From Alphaproteobacteria bacterium (GTDB lineage: Bacteria > Pseudomonadota > Alphaproteobacteria > Micropepsales > Micropepsaceae), in assembly GCA_017307355.1 (NCBI GenBank), contig JAFKFG010000006.1:1-64000 (forward strand): a DNA stretch of 64,000 nt, given 5' to 3'. The notes beneath the pieces are model-generated. The model was not told the origin of the DNA. It did not search any database and was given only the letters and a program-made list of their open reading frames with translations. The position numbers and the translations under genes are program-made. Positions 45,792 to 54,766 of the stretch are shown one piece after another (within the stretch, counting starts at the first letter, position 1; each line of letters begins with the position of its first letter).

Positions 45792-46702
45792 TGTTCGAAC
45801 GGATCGCCCTGATTGGCCTGGGCCTGATTGGCTCGTCTTTGGCGCATGCGATCAAGCGGGAACGCCTGGCCGAAACCATTGCCGGCTATGACGCCAGCGA
45901 AGCGGTGCGAAAGCGCGCCGCCGAACTGGAACTGGCCGCCATCGCGCCCACCGCCGCCGATGTGGTGAAAGGCGCCGATCTGGTGATCCTTTGCTCGCCG
46001 GTGGGAAGCTATAAGGACGTCGCGGCGGCCATCGCGCCCCACCTGAAGCCCGGCGCCATTCTTTCCGATGTGGGCTCGGTGAAAAGCGCGGTGCTGAAAG
46101 ACGTGTCGCCGTTCGTGCCCAAAGGCGTGCACTTCCTGCCCGCCCATCCCATCGCCGGCACCGAACAGTCGGGACCGGATGCGGGTTTTCCCAGCCTGTT
46201 CGATCACCGCTGGTGCATCATCACCCCGCCGCCCGGCGCGGACGCGGATGCGGTGGCGAAGCTGAAGCAGTTCTGGGAACGCTGCGGCAGCCAGGTCGAA
46301 GTGATGGAAGCGGGCCATCACGATCTGGTGCTGGCGATGACCAGTCATGTGCCGCATCTGATCGCTTACAATATCGTGGGCACGGCGCACGATCTGGAGA
46401 AAGTCGCCGAAACCGAAGTGATCAAATTCTCGGCCGGCGGCTTCCGCGATTTCACCCGCATTGCCGCGTCCGATCCCACCATGTGGCGGGACGTGTTTCT
46501 CAACAATCGCGACGCGGTGCTGGAAGTGCTGGGGCGCTTCAACGAGGATCTCAGCCTGTTGCAGCGCGCGGTGCGCGACGGCAATGGCCAGATGCTGTTC
46601 GATTTGTTCACCCGCACCCGCGCAATCCGGCGCTCGATCGTGGATATCGGCCAGGATTCGGCGGCGCCGAATTTCGGCAGAGATCAATCCAAAGATCAGT
46701 AA
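45791..46702 (+). CDS. tyrC: Prephenate/arogenate dehydrogenase
   Basis: A 303-residue NAD(P)-dependent enzyme of tyrosine synthesis. The N-terminal Rossmann start is IALIGLGLIGSSLAHAI. FLPAHPIAGTEQSGPDAG holds the catalytic His, and GGFRDFTRIAASDPTMWRDVF is typical of TyrA/TyrC. There is no chorismate mutase or ACT domain. The pairing with hisC suggests the aminotransferase can also make tyrosine or arogenate. Its 3' end overlaps the convergent DUF2125 gene by 7 bases. Confidence 0.92.
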   Translation: MFERIALIGLGLIGSSLAHAIKRERLAETIAGYDASEAVRKRAAELELAAIAPTAADVVKGADLVILCSPVGSYKDVAAAIAPHLKPGAILSDVGSVKSAVLKDVSPFVPKGVHFLPAHPIAGTEQSGPDAGFPSLFDHRWCIITPPPGADADAVAKLKQFWERCGSQVEVMEAGHHDLVLAMTSHVPHLIAYNIVGTAHDLEKVAETEVIKFSAGGFRDFTRIAASDPTMWRDVFLNNRDAVLEVLGRFNEDLSLLQRAVRDGNGQMLFDLFTRTRAIRRSIVDIGQDSAAPNFGRDQSKDQ

Positions 46703-47517
46703 AACGGAAACAGCAGCGCGCGCAGGCCGGGCTGCAATTCGGGCCCTGCGGTCTGGGTGGTCAGCGCGGCGGATTCGATGTTCACCTTGTCGGTGACGAT
46801 CTCGCCATTGCGGTGCTTCCAGGCCCGCATCGCATCCATCCAGCCGGAACGGCCTTCCAGAAGCCGGGCAAAAGACGAGCCCTCGGTGACGCGGCCATAG
46901 ATTTCCAGCTTTTTCACATGATCGCCGAAGGGCGCGGCGGGGTTTTGCACCTCCAGCGCGCTCAGCATCAGGTCCAGCGCGTCGGCCTTGGGATCGTGGC
47001 GCATGTGAAATTGCACCCGGGCCACGGTGAACGCCGCTCCATCACTGTCCTTGCCGCCTGCATCCATCATGTCGAGATCGAAGCGCGAGAGGCCCCGGTC
47101 GCCGGAAATGGCACTGGCGTGCAGGGAGGCGGGGAGAAAGGACAGGCGATGCGGCGCATTGTCCGCATCGGTCCAGGACAAGGTCTGGGGGCCCGCCGCC
47201 TCGAAAATACCCTGGGCGCGGCCATAGGTGAGGGCGTGCAGCGCGAAGCGGTCGCTCTGCCAGGTGATGGGGCCGCGCGGGCCTTCCGCCTTCACCAGAA
47301 GATTGGTGAAGACCACATCGACCCGGAAAGGAAAGCCGGAAATGGTTTTGCTGGCCCATGACACGGTGACGCCGGGCACGGCCTGATGCCCGTTCGCGGC
47401 GGTGAGCTTGCGGTCCAGATCCTCGGCCAGAATCCACCAATGGCCCATCACCCAAAGGGCAAGGCCAACGAAAAGCACCAGCGGTGCATAGAGCCAGAAG
47501 CGGCTGGAGTAACGCAT
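46696..47517 (-). CDS. DUF2125 family protein
   Basis: A 273-residue protein with one N-terminal membrane anchor (FWLYAPLVLFVGLALWVMGHWW) followed by a large periplasmic part. Features of DUF2125 are VTVSWASKTISGFPFRVDVVFTNL, ALHALTYGRAQGIFEAAGPQTLSW and GSSFARLLEGRSGWMDAMRAWKHRNGEI. The function is unknown; relatives may be AsmA-like envelope proteins. It follows nrdJ by 9 bases on the same strand, so the two are probably cotranscribed. Confidence 0.85.
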   Translation of the reverse strand: MRYSSRFWLYAPLVLFVGLALWVMGHWWILAEDLDRKLTAANGHQAVPGVTVSWASKTISGFPFRVDVVFTNLLVKAEGPRGPITWQSDRFALHALTYGRAQGIFEAAGPQTLSWTDADNAPHRLSFLPASLHASAISGDRGLSRFDLDMMDAGGKDSDGAAFTVARVQFHMRHDPKADALDLMLSALEVQNPAAPFGDHVKKLEIYGRVTEGSSFARLLEGRSGWMDAMRAWKHRNGEIVTDKVNIESAALTTQTAGPELQPGLRALLFPFY

Positions 47518-47526
47518 GTCAGGAAA

Positions 47527-49857
47527 TTAGCCGCACTTGGAATAACCGCAAGACAGGCAGGAGTCGCAGCCTTCCAGCTTGACGAAGCTGGCCTCGCCGC
47601 AGCGGGGACAGAAATGGGCGGGGGCGCCTTCGCGGGGCAGTTTCTCGGCGAAGGAAGCGGGCGCGGCGGCGATCTGGGCGGAGCGCAGGCCCAGAAAGCC
47701 GATCTCGATCATGTGCCGTTCGATCACTTCGCCGATCGCCGCCAGGAGCGAGGGGACATAGCGCCCGCTCATCCATTGGCCGCCGCGCGGATCGAAGATC
47801 GCCTTCAACTCGTCGACCACGAAGGAGACATCGCCGCCCCGCCGGAACACCGCCGAGATCATCCGGGTGAGCGCCAGGGCCCAGGCATAGGCTTCCATAT
47901 TCTTGGAGTTGATGAAGATTTCGAACGGGCGGCGGCGCCCATCCTTCTCCACATCGTTGATGGTGATGTAGAAGGCGTGGTCGCTTTCCAGCCATTTGAT
48001 TTTGTAGGTGCGGCCCAAAAGCGCATCGGGCCGGTCCAGCGGCCGGGTCATATAGACCACCCCGCCCCGTTCCTTGGGTTCGGGCAAAGGCAGCGGCAGC
48101 TCCGGCTCTTCGCTTGCCCGCTGGTCGCTGGCCGTCGCCGCAATGGGTTCGGCGGCGGCTTTCGGTTCTTCCACCGCAAGCACCGACCCGGTCACATCGT
48201 TGGGGCGATAGGTGGTGCAGCCTTTGCAGCCGTCGCGATAGGCGGCGAGATACACATCCTTGAAGGCGTCGAAGGAAATGGACGCGGGCACATTGATGGT
48301 CTTGGAAATGGCGCTGTCGATGAAAGGCTGGGCGGCGGCCTGCACCGCCAGATGATCTTCCGGCGCGAGCGTCTGCGCCGTGACGAAGTAATCGGGCAGG
48401 GCGGCATCCGCGCCGAAACGGGCATGGAAGGCCCGCACGGCGTAATCCTCGACCGTTTCCTCGCGCTTGGCTCCGTCGGGCTGCAGCACCTTGCGGGTAT
48501 AGCTGAAGGCAAAGACCGGCTCGACACCGCTGGAGACATTACCCGCCAGAAGCGAAATCGTGCCGGTGGGCGCGATCGAGGTCAAAAGCGCATTGCGGAT
48601 GCCGTGCTGGGCCAGCCGGGCGCGGATATCGTCCGGCAAAGCCTGGATATGCGGGCGGGTGAGAAACTCCGTCGCATCGAACAGCGGGAAGGCGCCTTTC
48701 TCCCGGGCCAGCTCGATGGAAGCGCGATAGGCGGCCCGGGACATGGCGGACAGCCAGCTTCGAATCATCTCCACGCTTTTGGGCGAGCCGTAACGGGTGC
48801 GGCAGAAGATCAGGGCATCGGCCAATCCGGTGACACCCAAGCCGATGCGCCGCTTGGCGATGGCTTCCTGGCGCTGGGCATCCAGGGGAAAACGCGACAC
48901 GTCGATGGCATTGTCCAGCATGCGCACCGCTATGGTGGTGAGATCGGCCAGCGCGTCCAGATTGAGATGCGCGTCTTCCTCGAAGGGATTGCGCACCAGC
49001 TTGGCCAGATTGATCGATCCCAACAGGCAGGCGCCATAGGGCGGCAAGGGCTGCTCGCCGCAGGGATTGGTGGCGCGGATGGTTTCGCAATAGGCGAGGT
49101 TGTTTTCTTCGTTGATGCGGTCGATGAAGATCACGCCCGGCTCGGCGTAATCATAGGTCGAGCGCATGATGCGGTCCCACAGCGCCCGTGCCTTCAAGGT
49201 GCGGTAATGCTTGCCTTCGAACTGCAGATGCCAGTCGGCATCGTCCGCCACCGCCCGCATGAAAGCGTCGCTGATGAGAACCGACAGGTTGAAGTTGGAA
49301 AGCCTGCCGGGGGTACGCTTGGCGTCGATGAAGCCTTCGATGTCGGGATGATCGCAGGCCAAAGTCGCCATCATGGCGCCGCGCCGCGAACCCGCGCTCA
49401 TGATGGTGCGGCACATCGCGTCCCACACGTCCATGAAAGAGACGGGGCCCGATGCGTCCGCCGCCACGCCCGCCACATGCGCGCCCTTGGGTCGCAAGGT
49501 GGAGAAGTCGTAGCCGATGCCGCCGCCCTGCTGCAGGGTGAGCGCGGCCTCGCGCAAGGCGCTGAAGATGCCATCCATGGAATCGGGGATGGTGCCCATC
49601 ACGAAACAATTGAAGAGCGTGACGCTGCGGGCGGTGCCCGCGCCGGCCAGGATGCGTCCCGCGGGCAGGAATTTGTAATCCTTGAGCGCCGAGGCGAAGG
49701 AACCCGCCACGCCGATGCGCCGCTCCGGCGCTTCGGCCATGGCAAGGCTGGCGGCAACCCGCGCCCAGCTGTCCGCCACATCGCGGTCCAGCGGCGTGCC
49801 GTCGGCCGCCTTGAAGCGGTACTTCATGTCCCAGATCTGGCGGGAAAATTCGTTCAT
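47527..49857 (-). CDS. nrdJ: Adenosylcobalamin-dependent ribonucleotide reductase (class II)
   Basis: A 776-residue vitamin-B12-dependent reductase making deoxyribonucleotides with no need of oxygen. It begins MNEFSRQIWDMKYRFKAADG and shows the class II active-site pattern: RSVTLFNCFVMG, GGGIGYDFSTLRPKGAHV, NPCGEQPLPPYGACLLGSINL. The C-terminus has two Cys pairs in FCPRCGEASFVKLEGCDSCLSCGYSKCG, the redox-active tail. No class I nrdAB is in the window. I looked for a cobalamin riboswitch in the 120 bases upstream and saw none. Confidence 0.93.
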   Translation of the reverse strand: MNEFSRQIWDMKYRFKAADGTPLDRDVADSWARVAASLAMAEAPERRIGVAGSFASALKDYKFLPAGRILAGAGTARSVTLFNCFVMGTIPDSMDGIFSALREAALTLQQGGGIGYDFSTLRPKGAHVAGVAADASGPVSFMDVWDAMCRTIMSAGSRRGAMMATLACDHPDIEGFIDAKRTPGRLSNFNLSVLISDAFMRAVADDADWHLQFEGKHYRTLKARALWDRIMRSTYDYAEPGVIFIDRINEENNLAYCETIRATNPCGEQPLPPYGACLLGSINLAKLVRNPFEEDAHLNLDALADLTTIAVRMLDNAIDVSRFPLDAQRQEAIAKRRIGLGVTGLADALIFCRTRYGSPKSVEMIRSWLSAMSRAAYRASIELAREKGAFPLFDATEFLTRPHIQALPDDIRARLAQHGIRNALLTSIAPTGTISLLAGNVSSGVEPVFAFSYTRKVLQPDGAKREETVEDYAVRAFHARFGADAALPDYFVTAQTLAPEDHLAVQAAAQPFIDSAISKTINVPASISFDAFKDVYLAAYRDGCKGCTTYRPNDVTGSVLAVEEPKAAAEPIAATASDQRASEEPELPLPLPEPKERGGVVYMTRPLDRPDALLGRTYKIKWLESDHAFYITINDVEKDGRRRPFEIFINSKNMEAYAWALALTRMISAVFRRGGDVSFVVDELKAIFDPRGGQWMSGRYVPSLLAAIGEVIERHMIEIGFLGLRSAQIAAAPASFAEKLPREGAPAHFCPRCGEASFVKLEGCDSCLSCGYSKCG

Positions 49858-49979
49858 CACGTCTCTAAAAATCACAAAGGCGGAAATTGTGCCACTCCGA
49901 GATGGACCGGCGCTTAATATGGGGTGGCCGGGGCTTTTATGAAGGCCGCGGCATTGAAATAAGTTATTGTATTTGCTGA

Positions 49980-50573
49980 TTATCTCTTGACGGCGGCGCG
50001 CTGTTTTTCCACATGCAGGCGATAGAAATGGGGCAGCATCCCCAGAAAGCCTTTCTTGGCCCGCGCCGCCATCAGAAGGCGGTACAGATGCAGGACGATC
50101 CGCCGGACGGTGGGAAGATCCCGGGACGCCGCCGCCGGCAGATATTCGTTGATCAGGGCGCGCGGGGTGTTGGCGGTGAGATACACGGCGACGCCCCGCG
50201 ACACTTGATCGGCGACATATTCGGCCACGCCGGGACGGGTGACCGCGTCCTCGCCGCCCACCACCAGAAACTGCATGCCATGTCCCGCCGGCCGGTAGGC
50301 GTCCGGAAGATCGGCCTGGGCGACCTGAACGATCATGATGCCGCTGAGATCGGGCCGCCACTCCTCACCCAATTCGGGAAAGAGCCGCCAGCCGCAGAGA
50401 AATTGCCGGCAGATCGGAAAGCGGTTGGCATAGATCCCGCAGCCTTTGTCCGTGAGATGCGAGCAGGGCGTCTGGGCTTTCTTGCGCAGCTCGGGCGTCT
50501 CGATGGGCAGCTCGATGCAGCACAGATTGCAGGCGCCGCAGCTTTTGGACGACGGATCGGCGCGGCGTTTCAT
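49980..50573 (-). CDS. YkgJ family cysteine-cluster protein (downstream copy)
   Basis: A 197-residue protein with an N-terminal Cys cluster: SKSCGACNLCCIEL, TPCSHLTDKGCGIYANRFPICRQFLCGW. YkgJ/CxxCxxCC proteins are thought to bind Zn or an Fe-S cluster. The rest is mostly helical (FLVVGGEDAVTRPGVAEYVADQV, HLYRLLMAARAKKGFLGMLP). The function is unknown. It is a paralogue of the preceding gene, with which it overlaps by 4 bases (ATGA at 50570-50573); together they follow plsC in one transcription unit leading to nrdJ. Confidence 0.85.
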   Translation of the reverse strand: MKRRADPSSKSCGACNLCCIELPIETPELRKKAQTPCSHLTDKGCGIYANRFPICRQFLCGWRLFPELGEEWRPDLSGIMIVQVAQADLPDAYRPAGHGMQFLVVGGEDAVTRPGVAEYVADQVSRGVAVYLTANTPRALINEYLPAAASRDLPTVRRIVLHLYRLLMAARAKKGFLGMLPHFYRLHVEKQRAAVKR

Positions 50574-51148
50574 GGCTTCTGCTCCATGATGGCGCGCATC
50601 CGGTCCACCTGCGCGCGGTACAGCGCCCAGATGCGGCCAAGGCCCTTGCCCGTGCCTGCCGGCTTCAGCCGGTCATGCACCTGATTGAGGACGCGCATCA
50701 CGCCCTCCACATCGTCCGCCACTTTTTCCAGCTGCTCGTTCACTTGAATGCGGGGCGTCATCACCGACAGGAACACAGCCGTGCGACGTTTCACCATACC
50801 GGCCGCCAACCGCGCCAGCTTGGGCGTGATCGCTTTCCTGGCGTCCGAGATCACGAAAACCCAGCCGGGACCGGCGGCGCGATAGGCTTTGGGAATCTGC
50901 GCCTCGGGCAGCGGCAACAGCATCACCCCGCTCACATCCGGCCGCCAGGAAGCGTCCAGATCGGGCATCAAGCGCCAGCCGCAAAGAAAACTGCGGCAGA
51001 CGGGCGGTCGGCTTTCATAGATGCCGCAGCCTTTTGTCACCAGGTGCGGGCAGGGGACCTGCGCCGCCTTGCGCAACTGCGGCGTCTTGATCTTCAGCGC
51101 CACGCAGCAGACCTGGCAAGAACCGCAGGTTTTTTCCGCCGCCGTCAT
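50570..51148 (-). CDS. YkgJ family cysteine-cluster protein (upstream copy)
   Basis: A 192-residue paralogue of the next gene, with the same cluster: EKTCGSCQVCCVAL, VPCPHLVTKGCGIYESRPPVCRSFLCGW. The shared blocks SFLCGWRL/QFLCGWRLFPEL, DASWRPDVSGVMLL/EEWRPDLSGIMIV show tandem duplication and divergence. The ATG at 51148 is chosen because it overlaps the plsC stop (ATGA at 51145-51148); a farther in-frame start would read through plsC. Confidence 0.85.
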   Translation of the reverse strand: MTAAEKTCGSCQVCCVALKIKTPQLRKAAQVPCPHLVTKGCGIYESRPPVCRSFLCGWRLMPDLDASWRPDVSGVMLLPLPEAQIPKAYRAAGPGWVFVISDARKAITPKLARLAAGMVKRRTAVFLSVMTPRIQVNEQLEKVADDVEGVMRVLNQVHDRLKPAGTGKGLGRIWALYRAQVDRMRAIMEQKP

Positions 51149-51840
51149 GCGCGCAGCATCCGGTTGGTGGCGGCCTCGATGCGTTGCTCCAGGAGCGGCA
51201 TGAATTCGCGGCGCTTGAGGCCGGGCGGAATCGCTTCGAGAAATTCCAGGCTGATGGTGCCCGGATGCTTGGTGAAGCCTTGCCAGTACCGTCCCGAATC
51301 CAGCGCCACCGGCACGCAAGGGACGCCCAACTGACCATAGAGTCCGGCCACGCCCGGCTTATAGTCCGGAGGCGCGCCCGGTTTCTTGCGGGTGCCTTCC
51401 GGGAAAATCAGGATCGGGCGTCCTTCGGCCAGCACCTGCTCGGCTGCGTGGGTCATGCGCCGCAAGGCGTCTGCGCCCGCGCCCCGGTCGATGGGGATCG
51501 CCGCGGCCTTGCCCAGATACCAGCCGTAAAACGGAATGCGCAGCAATTCGCGCTTGAGCACGATGCCCGGATCGTCCAGCGCCAGATAGAGCGCCAAGGT
51601 GTCCCACATGCTCATATGCTTGGACGCCACCAGCACGCCGCCGCGCGGAACCGCGCCCAGGCGGCGCTCGCCAATCCCGGCAAAGACGCGAAGGCCCCAT
51701 AAGGTGGCGCGCGCCCACCCACGCGCTATCCACACCGTGGCTTTGCGGGGCAAGGCCAGGAACGGCAGGAAGAGGATCGCCATCACCAAAGTGAGGATCA
51801 GGAACCACGTCATGAACAATGCCGAGCGCGGGAATGTCAT
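51145..51840 (-). CDS. plsC: 1-acyl-sn-glycerol-3-phosphate acyltransferase
   Basis: A 231-residue membrane acyltransferase that makes phosphatidic acid. The block I catalytic pair is His75 and Asp80 in SKHMSMWDT, the acceptor motif is FPEGTRKKPG (148-), and an N-terminal helix (TWFLILTLVMAILFLPFLAL) anchors it. It starts inside the YdcF-like gene stop with a 4-base overlap and is followed by the YkgJ pair. Confidence 0.93.
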   Translation of the reverse strand: MTFPRSALFMTWFLILTLVMAILFLPFLALPRKATVWIARGWARATLWGLRVFAGIGERRLGAVPRGGVLVASKHMSMWDTLALYLALDDPGIVLKRELLRIPFYGWYLGKAAAIPIDRGAGADALRRMTHAAEQVLAEGRPILIFPEGTRKKPGAPPDYKPGVAGLYGQLGVPCVPVALDSGRYWQGFTKHPGTISLEFLEAIPPGLKRREFMPLLEQRIEAATNRMLRA

Positions 51841-52424
51841 GAGACGTTTTTGGTTGAGCGGGCCATGCTGGTTGTGACGAGCGTGGCCAGATATTTCACG
51901 TATTCACGATGGAGCAGGAAAATGGTGCGCGGATAACGCCACCATCCGGACAGATCGATCCGGCCCTGTTCCACCGGATAGGGAAGAAATGTCACGTCCG
52001 GCATGGCGGTGGAGAATTCCCGCAGCGAGCGCGGCATGTGATAGCGCGCCGTGACCAGGATCACCCGGTGAAAGCCGTTGCGCCGCGTCCAGTCCGCGGC
52101 TTCCTGGGCGTTGCCGCGCGTGTCCTCCGCCGAATAGCCCACATCGGCGCAGCAATCGAAGCGCGGCCCGCCATGGACCAGGCGCTTGAGAGTCTTCTTG
52201 CTGGTGGTCAGATCCACGCCGCTGATCAGAAGCCGTTTGCCCACGCCGCTCTCGAACAGATCGTCCGCGCGGTCCAGCCGCGTGCCGCCGCCGGTCAGGA
52301 CCACGATGCCGTCAGCCTTGGGCACGCTTTGGGGCGTCATCGGCAGCAAGGACACGAACAGCACGAAGCTTGCCGCATAGGCCAGCGCCACCAGCACCAT
52401 CGCCGTGAAAAAGCCGCGTATCAT
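51837..52424 (-). CDS. YdcF/SanA-like DUF218 envelope protein
   Basis: A 195-residue protein with one N-terminal membrane segment (GFFTAMVLVALAYAASFVLFVSLLP) and a DUF218 domain: ADGIVVLTGGGTRLDRADDLFESGVGKRLLISGV, RFDCCADVGYSAEDTRGNAQEAADWTRR, and ILVTARYHMPRSLREF. Relatives (YdcF, SanA, ElyC) affect peptidoglycan or envelope lipid-carrier handling. The TM-plus-DUF218 plan and position between ftsX and plsC suggest an envelope role. It begins 10 bases after ftsX. Confidence 0.88.
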   Translation of the reverse strand: MIRGFFTAMVLVALAYAASFVLFVSLLPMTPQSVPKADGIVVLTGGGTRLDRADDLFESGVGKRLLISGVDLTTSKKTLKRLVHGGPRFDCCADVGYSAEDTRGNAQEAADWTRRNGFHRVILVTARYHMPRSLREFSTAMPDVTFLPYPVEQGRIDLSGWWRYPRTIFLLHREYVKYLATLVTTSMARSTKNVS

Positions 52425-52434
52425 GTCCCGAAAC

Positions 52435-53325
52435 TTAATAGATGGCCCGCACCACCGAAAGCACGGAAATCCTTGCCGTTGCCCAGGCGATCAGCGCGGT
52501 CGCGACCGGAACGAACAGCAGCCAGGGCATATCCGCCCAGGCCAGGGTGAGCGGCGGCAGGAACGGCACCGCATCGACGCCGAAGCGTTCCAGCCCGCCC
52601 GCACCCAGAAACAGCAGTGCCGCGCAAAGCGTGCCCAGCAGGGCCGCGAACAGCGCGGAGGTGAAGTAATGCCATTCCACCGTGCGGGCGATGAAGCTGG
52701 CGCGCGCGCCCATCTGATGCAGCAGCGCCACCATCTCGTGATGGGCTTCCAGCCCGGCGCGGGTGGCGAAGGATACCGCCGCCGCCGTGGCCCCCGCGAT
52801 CAGCAGCAATATTCCGTATGCGGAATAGCGCACCGTGTCGGCGATGCCGCTGAGCCTTGTGATCCAGCGGCTGTGATCGTCCAAGGTGGCGTGGGGCGCC
52901 GCCTGCTTCAGCTTTGCCACCAGGCCCGGCACGTCCACATCCTCGCCAGGCGTGATCGAGGCATCGATCAGCCGGGGCAGGGGAATGTCGCTGGTGATGC
53001 CGTTCTGGCCCACCCAGGGCGCCACCAGGGCATTGAGCTCGGCATCGGATAAAGGCGCGGCGCGGGCGATCCCCGGCGTGGCGCGCAACACGCGCACGGC
53101 GGCGTCGGTTTCCCGGTCCAGCACCGTCTTGGCATTGTCACTGTCGGGCGGAACCACCTGTACCGTCAGCTTGGCGGCCAGGCCATGGCTCCAGCCTTGG
53201 GTGGCGCGGTCCGCGATCAGGGATGCGCCCAGCGCCAAAGCCGCCAGGAACGCCATCACCGCAATGACGAAATCCAGTGGCGCGGCGCCGCGGTCGCGGG
53301 GAAGAACGGCATTCATCTCTCTCAT
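52435..53325 (-). CDS. ftsX: Cell division permease FtsX
   Basis: A 296-residue ABC-type membrane protein with four helices: the first at about 20-40 (FVIAVMAFLAALALGASLIA), the second after a large periplasmic loop (about 40-165), then two C-terminal ones (FTSALFAALLGTLCAALLF, LLFVPVATALIAWATARISVL). FtsEX activates peptidoglycan hydrolases at the septum. It overlaps ftsE by 4 bases (53322-53325). Confidence 0.93.
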   Translation of the reverse strand: MREMNAVLPRDRGAAPLDFVIAVMAFLAALALGASLIADRATQGWSHGLAAKLTVQVVPPDSDNAKTVLDRETDAAVRVLRATPGIARAAPLSDAELNALVAPWVGQNGITSDIPLPRLIDASITPGEDVDVPGLVAKLKQAAPHATLDDHSRWITRLSGIADTVRYSAYGILLLIAGATAAAVSFATRAGLEAHHEMVALLHQMGARASFIARTVEWHYFTSALFAALLGTLCAALLFLGAGGLERFGVDAVPFLPPLTLAWADMPWLLFVPVATALIAWATARISVLSVVRAIY

Positions 53326-53996
53326 GGGGCGGCACCGGCGCGCAATTCCACCAACCTGCCGTCCACCAGCCGCATCTCGCGGGCCCGGGTGGATTCGATC
53401 AGGGCCCGGTCATGGGTGGCGATCAGCACCGTGGTGCCCAGCCGGTTCAATTCCCCGAACAGGCGGATCAGGCGCGCGCCCATTTCCGGATCGACATTGC
53501 CGGTGGGCTCGTCGGCGATCAGAAGATCGGGCCGCGCCACCACGGCGCGGGCGATGGCCAGGCGCTGCTGCTCGCCGCCCGACAAAGTGGGCGGACGGGC
53601 CGACATCCGGTCGCCCAGTCCTACCCAGGACATCAATTCCTTTACGTCATGGGCGTATTCGGTGTCCCGCCCACCCGCCAATTTGAGCGGCAACGCGACA
53701 TTGTCATAGGCCGACAGATGATCCAGCAGCCGGAAATCCTGAAACACCACGCCGATGCGGCGGCGAAGCGGCGGCAGATCGCGGCGCCGCGCGGTGGCAA
53801 GTTCCTGGCCGAACAGGGTGATGAGGCCCCGGGAGGGCGGCTCGGCCAGATACATCAGCTTCAGCAAGGTGGTCTTGCCCGCGCCGGAAAGGCCGGTGAG
53901 GAAGATGAAGGAGCCCCCCTCCAATTCGAAGCTGACATCGCGCAGCACTTCGGGCCCGGTGCCATAGCGCATGCCCACATTTTCGAAGCGAACCAT
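53322..53996 (-). CDS. ftsE: Cell division ATP-binding protein FtsE
   Basis: A 224-residue ABC ATPase. Walker A is GLSGAGKTT (35-43), the signature LSGGEQQRLAIARAV, and Walker B LLIADEPTGNVD, with the Q-loop in GVVFQDFRLLDHLS. Together with FtsX it links ATP use to septal peptidoglycan hydrolysis. The gene is divergent from the zinc-ribbon gene, and it heads the ftsE-ftsX-ydcF-plsC-ykgJ-ykgJ run. Confidence 0.96.
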   Translation of the reverse strand: MVRFENVGMRYGTGPEVLRDVSFELEGGSFIFLTGLSGAGKTTLLKLMYLAEPPSRGLITLFGQELATARRRDLPPLRRRIGVVFQDFRLLDHLSAYDNVALPLKLAGGRDTEYAHDVKELMSWVGLGDRMSARPPTLSGGEQQRLAIARAVVARPDLLIADEPTGNVDPEMGARLIRLFGELNRLGTTVLIATHDRALIESTRAREMRLVDGRLVELRAGAAP

Positions 53997-54076
53997 GCCC
54001 GGACCATAGCGTCGGGATGCCTTGCGGTCATCCGGTGCGCCCCCTATTTTCGACCGCGAAACGCCGATCAGACCGC

Positions 54077-54766
54077 ATGATTCTCACCTGTCCCGCTTGC
54101 GCCACGCGTTATCAGGCTGATGAGGCGAAATTCCCGCCTTTAGGCCGTCAGGTCCGTTGCGCCAAATGCGGACATGTCTGGCACCAGCCGGGACCGGTGG
54201 CCGCCGCCGAAAGCGATGCGCCGCCCGCGCCGCCGCCACAGGCGGCCGAACCATCCGTTTCGCGCGCCCGGGTCTTTGCGCCGTCCGCCTCCATGCCGGA
54301 AGAACAGGGCGAGCCCCTGGCCCGGGGGGCGATGCTGGCGGTGATCGCGGGCTGGATCGGCCTGATCGCGCTGATCGCCGCGATCGGCTATGCGGCCATG
54401 CGTTACCGCCAGGAAATCGCGGTGATCTGGCCCCAATCGGCCGGGGTCTATTCGGCCATGGGCATCAAGCTCAATCCGCAAGGCATCGATTTCACCAAGG
54501 TCGATTACCGCCGCGAGAGCGAGGACGGGCAGATCGTGCTGGTGGTCACCGGCAATATCGTCAATGCCGGTTCGCGCGAATTGTCCGTGCCGCAGAATGT
54601 CCGCGTTACCTTGAGCGACGACAAGAACCACGAAATCTATCACTGGAATTTCACGCCCAATGTCCAGGCCTTGAAGCCGGGCCAGTCGTCGCCATTCCTC
54701 ACGCGGCTTTCCACCCCGCCCGCTGCCGCCCGCCATCTGGAAGTCCGGTTCGCGCCGCATGACTGA
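54077..54766 (+). CDS. MJ0042/DUF3426-type zinc-ribbon membrane protein
   Basis: A 229-residue protein. The N-terminal zinc ribbon has two CxxC pairs (LTCPACATRYQAD, VRCAKCGHVWHQ). It is followed by a Pro/Ala linker, one membrane helix (GAMLAVIAGWIGLIALIAAIGYAAM, about 95-120) and a DUF3426-like beta domain (LVVTGNIVNAGSRELSVPQNVRVTL, SSPFLTRLSTPP). The function is unknown; it is often next to ftsE in alphaproteobacteria. The ATG at 54077 gives the standard start MILTCPAC. Its end overlaps the phosphoribosyltransferase gene by 8 bases. Confidence 0.88.
   Translation: MILTCPACATRYQADEAKFPPLGRQVRCAKCGHVWHQPGPVAAAESDAPPAPPPQAAEPSVSRARVFAPSASMPEEQGEPLARGAMLAVIAGWIGLIALIAAIGYAAMRYRQEIAVIWPQSAGVYSAMGIKLNPQGIDFTKVDYRRESEDGQIVLVVTGNIVNAGSRELSVPQNVRVTLSDDKNHEIYHWNFTPNVQALKPGQSSPFLTRLSTPPAAARHLEVRFAPHD

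Noticed and set aside
49858..49979. Possible cobalamin riboswitch before nrdJ
   Set aside because: The gap is only about 120 bases and lacks a B12 box; GCCACTCCG is a weak look-alike.
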